NCBI GenBank assembly: GCA_964571815.1
Contig: CAZNDN010000047.1
Coordinates: 1 to 26,235, forward strand
Length of the DNA stretch: 26,235 nt
From: CAZNDN01 sp964571815
GTDB lineage: Bacteria > Fibrobacterota > Chitinivibrionia > Chitinivibrionales > WJKA01
Reading direction: 5' to 3'
Of the stretch, positions 1-7,333 are shown in pieces (within the stretch, counting starts at the first letter, position 1; each line of letters begins with the position of its first letter). The notes under the pieces are model-generated. The model saw nothing but the letters and a program-made list of their open reading frames with translations, did not search any database and was not told where the DNA came from. Made by a program: the position numbers and the translations under genes.

Positions 1-1203
1 GCGATCGAGAGCGATGGACTGGTGTACGCCCGTAATGTCACCAGTGAGGGGAGTTCCTACGCCGGTGTGCTGTCCGTGAACGGCACACCGACCGGCGGAG
101 ATACAATAGGGGAGTATGTCTCGGGCGAGGTCAGGAACCTCTGGGACAACAGCCCCGATCGCTCCTTGAACCTGCCCGTCAAAGATGCCCCGTCGTACCA
201 CGACAACGACACCTCACACTGGGGCGCGTTCAAGCCGAGATGGTACGGCGACACCAAAGAGTTACAGGGCCTTCTCAACTCCGGCAAATCGACCGTCTAT
301 TTTCAGGGCGTGAAATTCAACCACACGGTCGACACGTTCACGGTCCCCGCGAACGTGCGCAGAATCGTGGGGTTCCACGGTGTGGTCAATAAGGAAGTCG
401 GGCCCGCGGCAATGGTGTTCCGGGTCGCCGACAACAGTCCCGACCCGCTCATTATCGAGCAGTTCGGCTACGGGATTGCGGTGGAGCACGCCTGCGCCCG
501 CACGGTCGCACTGAAACACGGCAAATTCGGCTATTGGGCAAACGAATCGAGCGGGGATGTGTTTTTCGAGGATGTGCAATCGGACAAGCTGGAGTTTTTT
601 CCGCGGCAAAACGTGTGGATGCGGCAGCTCAATACCGAAGGGCCCGAACTTCACGTGGTCAACAACGGAGCCAAGCTGTGGATCCTGGGTGTCAAGACCG
701 AAGGCAAGGGCACGGTGATACACACGAAAAACGGCGGATACACCGAACTGCTGGGCACCCTGCTCTATCCTTGCAACTCCTTCGCGAAATCCGACGGCCC
801 GGCGTTTGTTGCAGAGGATTCGCATGTCTCATTCATCTATCGTGTCAGCGCGTATGTCAACGACGGCAACTACTGGACACAGGTTATCGAGACACGCGAC
901 GGCGAAACGAGAAAATGGGAGATCGACAACAACACGCACATGATATGTCCCCTCTTTTCCGGATTTGACAGTACGGCGGCGGCGGTGAAAGAAGGACCGG
1001 TCGCGGTCCCCGGCCGGTCGATCGGGAAAGAGGTTGCGCGCACGGCGCTAACCCTCACGGTTGTCCCCCCCGCCGGATACGGCCGCACTGCCGCGCTGTT
1101 TGATATCCGGGGACGACGAATTCGCGGTGGGAGGTTGGAGGACGTGGGCAGCGGGGTGGTGCTGGGGAAAACCGGGTCGGACCACCGGAAATGGCCCAAA
1201 TGA
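1..1203 (+). CDS. Secreted parallel beta-helix protein, C-terminal part (5' end outside window)
   Basis: The frame is open from base 1 to the TGA at 1201-1203, so this is the C-terminal 400 residues of a longer protein. The pattern of short beta-strand turns rich in Asn, Gly and Val (for example the stretches around 460-720, EQFGYGIAVEHA and LHVVNNGAKLWILGVKTEG) is that of right-handed parallel beta-helix proteins of the pectate-lyase-3/GH28-like group, which bind or cleave polysaccharides outside the cell. The last 50 residues (LFDIRGRRI, then GSGVVLG) resemble the type IX secretion sorting tails of other proteins in this window, but the final basic-hydrophobic strand is poorly kept. The first GTG in frame (base 22) is not a likely start because the frame continues upstream. 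Substrate is unknown; assignment rests on fold-like pattern, not on catalytic residues. Confidence 0.75.
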   Translation, partial: AIESDGLVYARNVTSEGSSYAGVLSVNGTPTGGDTIGEYVSGEVRNLWDNSPDRSLNLPVKDAPSYHDNDTSHWGAFKPRWYGDTKELQGLLNSGKSTVYFQGVKFNHTVDTFTVPANVRRIVGFHGVVNKEVGPAAMVFRVADNSPDPLIIEQFGYGIAVEHACARTVALKHGKFGYWANESSGDVFFEDVQSDKLEFFPRQNVWMRQLNTEGPELHVVNNGAKLWILGVKTEGKGTVIHTKNGGYTELLGTLLYPCNSFAKSDGPAFVAEDSHVSFIYRVSAYVNDGNYWTQVIETRDGETRKWEIDNNTHMICPLFSGFDSTAAAVKEGPVAVPGRSIGKEVARTALTLTVVPPAGYGRTAALFDIRGRRIRGGRLEDVGSGVVLGKTGSDHRKWPK

Positions 1204-1481
1204 AGCGGAAACGCCATTTCCCCTGTCTTTTAAGGGCTTAAGTTAACGCTTAGAGCTCATTTTACCCCCCTTCAAATGCCCGCTAAGGCTCCCAAACTGG
1301 CACGCGACGAGGTCATGACGTTGCTCGGAGCCCCTGCATAACTCATTCATAGAAAACCAGTTCCACCATTCTCTGTGCAAACAGTGCAAATCGCGTATCG
1401 AGCACAGGGGTTGCCTTTACAAACGCAAAATACGGATCGGCACAAGCTCGTACGGCTGGAGCTGCGCCGGCATGGTAGGCG
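1204..1481. other. Intergenic stretch without a confident gene
   Basis: No supported gene. It contains a possible 21-codon frame (ATG at 1276, TAA at 1339) without a Shine-Dalgarno site and a plus-strand frame around 1427-1459 that translates to IRIGTSSYGWS, faintly like the N-terminus of DUF72 proteins; neither is strong enough to call. No convincing terminator hairpin follows the upstream stop codon. Confidence 0.4.
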
Positions 1482-4195
1482 ATGAATCTACTCGCTCACC
1501 GGACAGCGATGACCGGCCGGAAGAAAGCGCCCGTGGACGGTGACCACCAACCGGGTTTCCGCCCCGAATCCTGTAGTATTTTGCTCATCCTCTACAGTAC
1601 TCCGCACTCTTTCACGAGGAGGCCTCCTATCAATACACCGGCTCTACAGTTCTTTGTATCGCCCGAGGGCAACGACGGGTGGGACGGACGCGCTCCCGAG
1701 GCATCGGGCACCACCGAAGGCCCCTTTGCCACAGTGACGCGGGCACGCGATGCGGTGCGCGAGCAGAAATCCAACGCAGGTCCCGGACCGATTGTCGTAT
1801 GGCTCCGCAATGGAACACACTTCCTCCAGGAACCCTTCCGCCTGGAGCCGCAAGATTCCGGCACGGATAACCGGCCGATCATATACACCGCATACCCCGG
1901 GGAGCAGCCGCGGCTCAGCGCCGGTATCCGTATCGACACGTGGAACACGGCAAAGGTCAACGGCGTGGAGTGCTGGATAGCCGACCTTCCCGAAGTGCGC
2001 GAAGACCGCCTCAATTTCACTCAACTGTTTGTCAACGGCCGACGACGCCCCCGCACACGCCTTCCCCGGGACGGCTACTACCGCTTCAAGAGCACGCTCG
2101 GCCATACCTCCGAAGGCTACAATTTCGGACGCGGTCCCGCGCGGGCCGAGTACCACGACGGCGATATCGACCCATCGTGGAAGAATCTCACCGATGTCGC
2201 AATCGTGCCCTTCCAGCTCTGGTTCGAGATGCATCACCATATCGCCCGGATCGAGCCCGAGATCCACGCGGTGCATTTCCGCGCGCCGAGTGTCGGGAGC
2301 CTTGTCGATGAGAAAAATCAGTGCGCCCGCTACTACGTGGAGAATGTATTCGAAGTGCTCACCGAACCCGGCCAGTGGTACCTGGACCGCACCGAAGGGA
2401 AACTCTACTATATCCCGCTCCCCGAAGAGGATATGAACACTACCGAAGCAGTCGCCTCCCGCCTCGAAAACGTGCTGGTGATTGCGGGCGAGGGAACCGA
2501 ACGCGTACACCACGTTCAATTCGAGAATATCACCTTCGCTCACACCGACTGGCATCCGCCCTGCCAATGGAACGGCTCGGTACAGGCCGCTTTCGATGTG
2601 CCCGGCGCCGTGCTGCTGCGAAAGGCCGAGGAGTGCGTGTTGTACGGATGTACGGTCGCACATACCGCTCAGTACGGTATCGAAGTGGGCCACGGATGTC
2701 ATAACAACAGAATCGTCGGCTGCGAGCTTACCGACCTGGGCGCCGGTGGAGTGCGTGTCGACCACGAGTGGCTTCGCGGACGGAGCGAGACCAAACGCGA
2801 GGAAATTGCACCCGACGCCTCAGGCAAACACTCCGCTACCGTTATCTCCGATTGCCATATTCACCACTGCGGCCGCATCTACCACTCAGCGATCGGTATC
2901 TATGTCGGCAACGCCGGCGAGAACCGGATCGTGCACAACCATATCCATTCCCTGCACTACACCGGCATCTCGGTGGGCTGGTNNNNNNNNNNNNNNNNNN
3001 NNNNNNNNNNNNNNNNNNNNNNNNNNNNNNNNNNNNNNNNNNNNNNNNNNNNNNNNNNNNNNNNNNNNNNNNNNNNNNNNNNATCGTGCACAACCATATC
3101 CATTCCCTGCACTACACCGGCATCTCGGTGGGCTGGTCATGGGGATACCGCGAACAGGCAACCGTGGACAATCGTATCGAACACAACTATATCCACCATA
3201 TCAATATGGACCGGTTTTTCAGCGACAACGCCGCGATCTATACCCTGGGCGTCCAGCCCGGCATGGTTATCCGCCATAACCTCATACACCATGTGGGAAG
3301 CTACGGCTACGGAGGAGAGGGGATCTATCCCGATGAAGGAAGCTCGGAGATGCTTATCGAGAACAATATCGCGTACTGCCTGCGCCATTCAGGCTACTCC
3401 TGCCACTACGGCCGCGACCTGCTCGTGCGCAACAATGTTTTCGCGCTCGCGCAGCTCACACCGGTCACCCCCGCTCATCGCTACGAACACCACCGCACCG
3501 CGGTTTTCGAGCGCAACATATTCTACTGGAGAGAAGGGACACTGAGCGCCGAGCGCTACGGTGCGAAAGGATGGAATCCCCGCAACGCACTGTTTGGCAA
3601 TAACCTGTTCTGGTCCTGCGGCACGCCGATCGTGCTGGACGACGGACACGATATCCCCTGGTACCAGGCCCGGGGCCAGTTTCACGGCTCCGTTTTCGCC
3701 GACCCCCTGTTCGTCTCCCCGGCCGGGGGAGATTTTACCCTCCGCGAGGGTTCCCCTTCACGGAAAATCGCATTCGAGCCCATTGACATGAGCAGAGTCG
3801 GTCCGCGATTCCATCGTGTCCGCCCCGCCCACTTCGCGGACGTGACCCGCGAACAGTTCGAGGCCAAGCCCATTGTCCGCACCGCTTTTGAATTAGTCAA
3901 TCCTGATACCGTCGGTATCACCGTGCGCAATGTCGGCACGCTTCCCGCATCGGGAGGCATGGAGCTTGTGGTCGCCGCGGATGGGGATTGCGTGGCGAGC
4001 CTGAGCACAAAGCGTATCGAGATCAACGATCTGAAACCCGGGGAAGAACGGAGGTTTGAGAGTCGGGTGGTGCTTGGGGAGTTGCGTGAGGAGGAGGTGA
4101 AGGAGGAGGAGAAAGGGAATATGGTCGAGTTTTCGGTGGAGACGGTTCCGTGGGGAGATGTGATTATTCCGGGGTTTTTGTGGGTGAGTGAGTAA
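1482..4195 (+). CDS. GH141-like parallel beta-helix glycoside hydrolase, interrupted by a false scaffold gap
   Basis: Likely a glycosidase of the right-handed beta-helix class acting on pectin or xylan side chains. An N-terminal strand FVSPEGNDGWDG followed by PFATVTRARDAVR is the usual opening of GH141-like proteins. Next come a jelly-roll insert (QLFVNGRRRPRTRLP, WYLDRTEGKLYYIP) and helix coils rich in N-x-I (NRIVHNHIH, YTGISVGW, YGYGGEGIYPDEGSSEMLIENN). The N run at 2983-3082 splits the frame, but bases 2928-2982 and 3083-3137 are identical. Removing one copy plus the Ns (155 bp) restores one frame to the TAA at 4193-4195, giving 852 codons from ATG 1482. That ATG lacks a ribosome site. 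GAGGAGG at 1616-1622 lies 6 nt before an ATC at 1629, just ahead of the conserved domain, so the true start may be there. No signal peptide and no sorting tail are seen, so a cytoplasmic or periplasmic role is possible. Confidence 0.8.
2928..3137. other. Scaffold gap flanked by an identical 55-bp overlap
   Basis: Bases 2928-2982 are identical to 3083-3137, with 100 N between. The copies end exactly at the gap edges, as expected when two contigs that share a k-mer-length overlap are scaffolded without being merged. The coding frame on the left (position 0 mod 3) and right (2 mod 3) agree only when 155 bases are removed. It is therefore an assembly artefact, not a biological repeat. Confidence 0.9.
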
Positions 4196-4196
4196 G

Positions 4197-4230
4197 CACG
4201 GGGGGGCGGGATGAATCCCGCCCCCCCGTG
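4197..4230 (+). terminator. Perfect 16-bp hairpin right after the GH141-like gene
   Basis: The arms 4197-4212 and 4215-4230 are perfectly complementary with only GA between (a GATGAATC tip). It begins one base after the stop codon. The stem is almost pure G/C with a seven-base G run. There is no T tract after it, and it abuts the REP-like repeat at 4230, so it may be part of the repeat element as well as a terminator. Confidence 0.6.
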
Positions 4231-4272
4231 GACTGGAAATATGGAGGGGGATTGTGCCGGCTGAAGCCGGCT
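4230..4272 (+). repeat. REP-like palindromic repeat, copy A
   Basis: A 43-bp unit identical to 4314-4356. It ends in a compact palindrome: GCCGGC (4256-4261), TGAA loop, GCCGGC (4266-4271). Units of this kind beside a REP-associated tyrosine transposase are the expected substrate of that enzyme. Confidence 0.8.
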
Positions 4273-4313
4273 AGGCAAGCATGTTGGGTTTGGCGAGTGG
4301 TCGGGGGGGGGGA

Positions 4314-4356
4314 GGACTGGAAATATGGAGGGGGATTGTGCCGGCTGAAGCCGGCT
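4314..4356 (+). repeat. REP-like palindromic repeat, copy B
   Basis: Identical to copy A over 43 bp, with the palindrome at 4340-4355. It lies 95 bp upstream of the transposase start. A ten-base G run (4303-4312) precedes it and an eight-base C run (4420-4427) follows in the spacer; such homopolymers are prone to length change. Confidence 0.8.
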
Positions 4357-4450
4357 GGACCGGCGAATACCTTTGGTTTGTTTGAGTATTTGGGGAATGG
4401 GTTGGGGTGTTGGTTCCCGCCCCCCCCTCGGTGGATCGGGAGGAGGACTG

Positions 4451-4936
4451 ATGGGGCATCGGAGTCATACGGAGCTGTACTATCATCTGGTGTGGTCTAC
4501 CTACGCCCGGCGGCCGCTGATCGATGAGTCGTGGGAGGAGCAGCTTTATGAGATGCTTGCGAAGAAGTGTCTGGCGCTGCGGTGCAGGCCCATCGAGATC
4601 AACGGCGTGGCGGATCACGTCCACGTCCTGCTGCGCGCCCATACCAATGTAAGTCCCGCTGCAATCGTTCACGATCTCAAAGGCTTTTCTTCGTACTCAG
4701 TCACCAGGCTGAAACTGTGTAAGACCCATTTCGACTGGAACGAACGTTACGGCGCCTTCTCGGTCTCGCCTCGTCATGTGGAAAACGTTGCACGGTATAT
4801 CCGAAACCAGAAACGACACCACGGTGCCGGAGGGAGGGTGAAGAAGAAGTGGGAGAGGGATGAACCCCTCTCCCGTGACGGGAATATGGAGGGGGATTGT
4901 ACCCGCGAAGCCGGCTGGACCCGCGAATCTGGTTGA
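4451..4936 (+). CDS. REP-associated tyrosine transposase (RAYT, Y1/HUH family)
   Basis: A 161-residue single-strand DNA transposase of the IS200-like Y1 family. It is expected to nick REP hairpins using a tyrosine and a metal held by a His-hydrophobic-His pair. The start MGHRSHTELYYHLVWSTY is typical. The HUH motif is H56-V-H58 in ADHVHVLL, and the catalytic tyrosine is most likely Y116 in VARYIRNQKRHH. AGGAGG at 4441-4446 sits 4 nt before ATG 4451, which fixes this start rather than upstream ones. The length is normal for a RAYT. Codons after about residue 144 run through a degenerate copy of the flanking REP unit, so the C-terminal tail is repeat-encoded. All core motifs are intact, so the gene could still be active. 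Single genes of this type are often kept by hosts without transposing as ordinary insertion sequences. Confidence 0.92.
   Translation: MGHRSHTELYYHLVWSTYARRPLIDESWEEQLYEMLAKKCLALRCRPIEINGVADHVHVLLRAHTNVSPAAIVHDLKGFSSYSVTRLKLCKTHFDWNERYGAFSVSPRHVENVARYIRNQKRHHGAGGRVKKKWERDEPLSRDGNMEGDCTREAGWTRESG
4881..4928 (+). repeat. REP-like repeat, degenerate copy C inside the transposase 3' end
   Basis: Shares GAATATGGAGGGGGATTGT and AGCCGGCTGGACC with copies A and B, but the palindrome is imperfect (CCGCGAAGCCGG). It overlaps the last 18 codons of the transposase gene, so the gene is bracketed by REP units in the same orientation. Confidence 0.7.
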
Positions 4937-5037
4937 CTCGGTTTGTTGAGACCGTGGACTCGTGATTTTTGCGTGTTCCGCAGGCTGGTGCGGAGGGTGA
5001 GTTCCGGTTCCCGGCTTCGTACGCGTCAAATGAACGC

Positions 5038-5067
5038 TTGACCAATTACTATCTTTGTGGGTAGCAT
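5038..5067 (+). promoter_or_regulatory. Possible sigma-70 promoter for the Ig-like secreted protein
   Basis: TTGACC at 5038-5043, an 18-bp spacer, and TAGCAT at 5062-5067, 37 bp ahead of the start codon. The -10 box is a weak match; a shifted TTATAC nearby is an alternative. Confidence 0.35.
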
Positions 5068-5104
5068 TATACGATACAGTCTGAATCTCGAAGAGGGGGC
5101 TTTC

Positions 5105-6424
5105 ATGAAACGAAGAATGAAAACCGGATATGGTAGTCTCTTTGCGGGAATGATGGTTTGGGCTATGGTCTGGAGTGGCGTGGCTGCGGCCGGTCCTTAT
5201 GGAGAAAATGTGGACTANNNNNNNNNNNNNNNNNNNNNNNNNNNNNNNNNNNNNNNNNNNNNNNNNNNNNNNNNNNNNNNNNNNNNNNNNNNNNNNNNNN
5301 NNNNNNNNNNNNNNNNNGACACCATAGCCTCCGACAGCAGTATCTACGACCATGTCACCTGGAAGATCGTGCAGGCAACCAAGGCGCCCGGGGACACGCT
5401 CCTTGCTGTCGACGGAAGCACTGTCGGCTTCACGGGCACAAAGGCCCACCGCTGCGTGGAAGTGCGGGCGAGTCTGGAGAAGAAGGGACTTCGTGAGCTT
5501 TCAGCAACCGCGGAAGTGTGCATCCAGCCTCGTCCGGCCGATCATGTTACGATCGAGCAGGATGCATCTCCGGATCTGTGGACTCCCGATCATCTCAACA
5601 TCCTGGTTATTTCGTCGGAGAAGGATACGGCGAATCCGGCCTACGCGTTTTTGCGCGATGCGTTCGATAACCTGGCGGAGGGGGTGGACGAAGGCAACGG
5701 AGGCAGGGCCACCAACGCCGCCTGGACCAGCCGCGACACGACCGTTGTTACGGCCGCCGGCGCTCCCGGTCCGAGGTCCGGGAGATTCAAGGGGATTATC
5801 GTTGCCGCCGAGCCTCGGAGTGGGGATTCGGTCTGGGTGGTTGCACAGGAACTGGTGGCCTGGGCAATCATGAGCGACAGCGTGCTGGTGGACGTGGCCG
5901 ACTGGTACCCCACGGCACTTCGTTTTGTCAAGCCCGGCACCGACAGTGTAATCGACGAAATTACCATGGAAGCCGGCGGGTCCATGGCCCTTGAGGTCCA
6001 GGCACAGCAGTCCAACGATCCGTCACAATGGACCCTGGTTGAGGCGAAGTGGGCACTTTCGGGCGATATCACGGCCGGGGTCCCTCCTTCGGAGGCATCG
6101 AGTACCTTCACGTTTGAGCCGCAGGATGCCGGCGCGGCTACGTTGACCGTTTCGATGGGTTCGGTCGAGACCTCGATAGCAATCACCGTCGAGGCCGGGA
6201 CCGCGACAGCACTGCCGCGGCCGCGGCGGATTGCGGAATCGCCGGAGGCCATTCGTGTCGTGGATCTCAAAGGACGACGCGTTGAAGTCCTGGCCCCTCC
6301 GTACGGCACGGACGGCCGGCCGCTTCGCGGAGTGTTGTCAGCCGGCATGCCCGCCGGGGTCTATTTCGTCGGAGCCGCCGACAGGAAGGCGCGGTTGCAA
6401 GTCCGAGTCCTGCTGAGGGATTGA
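5105..6424 (+). CDS. Secreted Ig-like protein with type IX-type sorting tail, containing a scaffold gap
   Basis: Function not recognised. ATG 5105 has GAGGGGG 6-7 nt upstream and is followed by a clear signal peptide (MKRRMKTGYG, a hydrophobic core, then GVAAAGP with likely cleavage after AAA). After the 100-N gap (5218-5317) the same frame resumes and stays open to TGA 6422-6424. Two stretches (about 5345-5540 and 5940-6210) look like bacterial Ig-like sandwiches; the second has WALSGDITAG and ATLTVSMGSVETSIAITVEAG, as in BIG2-type domains. The last 60 residues (IRVVDLKGRRVEVL, then MPAGVYFVGAADRKARLQVRVLLRD) form a sorting tail. An acidic, Asp-rich middle could bind metals. It probably sits on the surface or is released. 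True length is uncertain because of the gap. Confidence 0.75.
   Translation: MKRRMKTGYGSLFAGMMVWAMVWSGVAAAGPYGENVDXXXXXXXXXXXXXXXXXXXXXXXXXXXXXXXXXXDTIASDSSIYDHVTWKIVQATKAPGDTLLAVDGSTVGFTGTKAHRCVEVRASLEKKGLRELSATAEVCIQPRPADHVTIEQDASPDLWTPDHLNILVISSEKDTANPAYAFLRDAFDNLAEGVDEGNGGRATNAAWTSRDTTVVTAAGAPGPRSGRFKGIIVAAEPRSGDSVWVVAQELVAWAIMSDSVLVDVADWYPTALRFVKPGTDSVIDEITMEAGGSMALEVQAQQSNDPSQWTLVEAKWALSGDITAGVPPSEASSTFTFEPQDAGAATLTVSMGSVETSIAITVEAGTATALPRPRRIAESPEAIRVVDLKGRRVEVLAPPYGTDGRPLRGVLSAGMPAGVYFVGAADRKARLQVRVLLRD
5218..5317. other. Scaffold gap of nominal size
   Basis: 100 N inside the Ig-like gene. Unlike the first gap, the flanks share no overlap. The frame is the same on both sides at the nominal length, which may be chance. 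Confidence 0.9.
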
Positions 6425-6663
6425 CGACGAAGCCTGGTGCCGGGCAGCTACGTCGGGAACGGGCTGTTGATCGGTGCGCCGGCCCGCGCAGGAATGCCAC
6501 GGGGGCGTCGCCAACCAAACGGGTCGGCACTGGTTGAGGCAACGTATCCCGGTTGACGGGAGCCTTTGCCTCGGCGCGGTGCCGCTTGTATTTTCAGAAC
6601 AGCTGTGCTTGACCGGCGTCGATCAACCTCGGCGCCGAAACGAAACTTCAAAGGAGCGGACCC

Positions 6664-7206
6664 ATGAATCCACTGGTGGTCTACTACTCGAAGAAGGGAA
6701 GCAACAAGTATCTTGCGGAGCGGCTGGCGCGTGAGCTGCAGTGCGATGTCGAGGCGATACGGCCCCGGTTGAACCTCTTTGCCTTGCTTGCGCTGTTTGG
6801 TGCGATCAGGATAAGTCCGGGTATTGCGCCCCTGAAGCATGATCCCGGCTCATTCGACCGGATTGTGCTCTGCGGGCCTATCTGGATGGGGCAGTTTATC
6901 TCTCCGCTTCGGGACTTCCTCAAAAGGTATCGCGCCAGTATTACCAAGCTCTACTTCGCGACCTGCTGCGGCAGCAGCGATGAGGACAAGGACGGCACAT
7001 TCGGCTACGCTACGGTCTTTCCCAGGGTCAGGGAAATCATGGGAGAGAAGTGCGCAGCGTGCGAAGCGTTTCCGGTGGGGCTGGTACTCAGCGGAGATGA
7101 GAAGGACAAAGACGATGCCGTCATGAAGACACGCCTCTCCGACAGTAATTTCACCGGAGAAATCCAACAGCGAACCAAGGCGTTTGTCGAGAAAGTATCG
7201 TCGTGA
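6664..7206 (+). CDS. Flavodoxin family protein
   Basis: A 180-residue cytoplasmic FMN-binding electron carrier or FMN-dependent oxidoreductase. The N-terminus MNPLVVYYSKKGSNKYLAERL is the first beta strand and phosphate-binding loop of flavodoxins (usual form S/T-x-T-G-N-T; here S9-K-K-G-S-N14). FDRIVLCGPIWMGQFISPLRDFL is the second flavin loop, with the tryptophan often stacked on the isoalloxazine ring. AAGGAG lies about 7 nt before ATG 6664. The length fits short-chain flavodoxin-fold proteins. A basic hydrophobic insert at residues 38-55 (LNLFALLALFGAIR) is unusual and could contact a membrane or partner. It is not obviously in an operon; a convergent gene follows. The 239 bp upstream hold no clear gene. 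Confidence 0.85.
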   Translation: MNPLVVYYSKKGSNKYLAERLARELQCDVEAIRPRLNLFALLALFGAIRISPGIAPLKHDPGSFDRIVLCGPIWMGQFISPLRDFLKRYRASITKLYFATCCGSSDEDKDGTFGYATVFPRVREIMGEKCAACEAFPVGLVLSGDEKDKDDAVMKTRLSDSNFTGEIQQRTKAFVEKVSS

Positions 7207-7287
7207 GGCCCGTGTCCGGCCGGCTGTCGATTGACGTGTCGTGCCGGTGTGCTTCTCCCGCCCCGACGCTCTCAGTGTTTGTGCGAA

Positions 7288-7315
7288 AGGAGTGCGGCTG
7301 TGCAGCCACACTCCT
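7288..7315. terminator. Bidirectional hairpin between convergent genes
   Basis: AGGAGTG-c-GGCTG and CAGCC-a-CACTCCT form a 12-bp stem with one C/A mismatch and a two-base tip. It lies 81 bp after the flavodoxin stop and 18 bp beyond the stop of the minus-strand gene, so it can serve both. T-rich tails are short (CGTTT on the plus side). Confidence 0.65.
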
Positions 7316-7333
7316 CGTTTCCCGGAACAACGG

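Noticed and set aside
1427..1459. DUF72 gene fragment
   Set aside because: Only about eleven residues look similar; no further support up- or downstream.
1644..2765. Minus-strand frame (373 codons) opposite the GH141-like gene
   Set aside because: No domain; the plus strand carries the GH141-like motifs.
2928..3137. Biological direct repeat of 55 bp in the beta-helix gene
   Set aside because: Copies end exactly at the N run and break the frame unless collapsed; assembly overlap explains it better.
4230..4356. CRISPR repeats
   Set aside because: Only two copies, palindromic and next to a RAYT gene; REP elements fit better.
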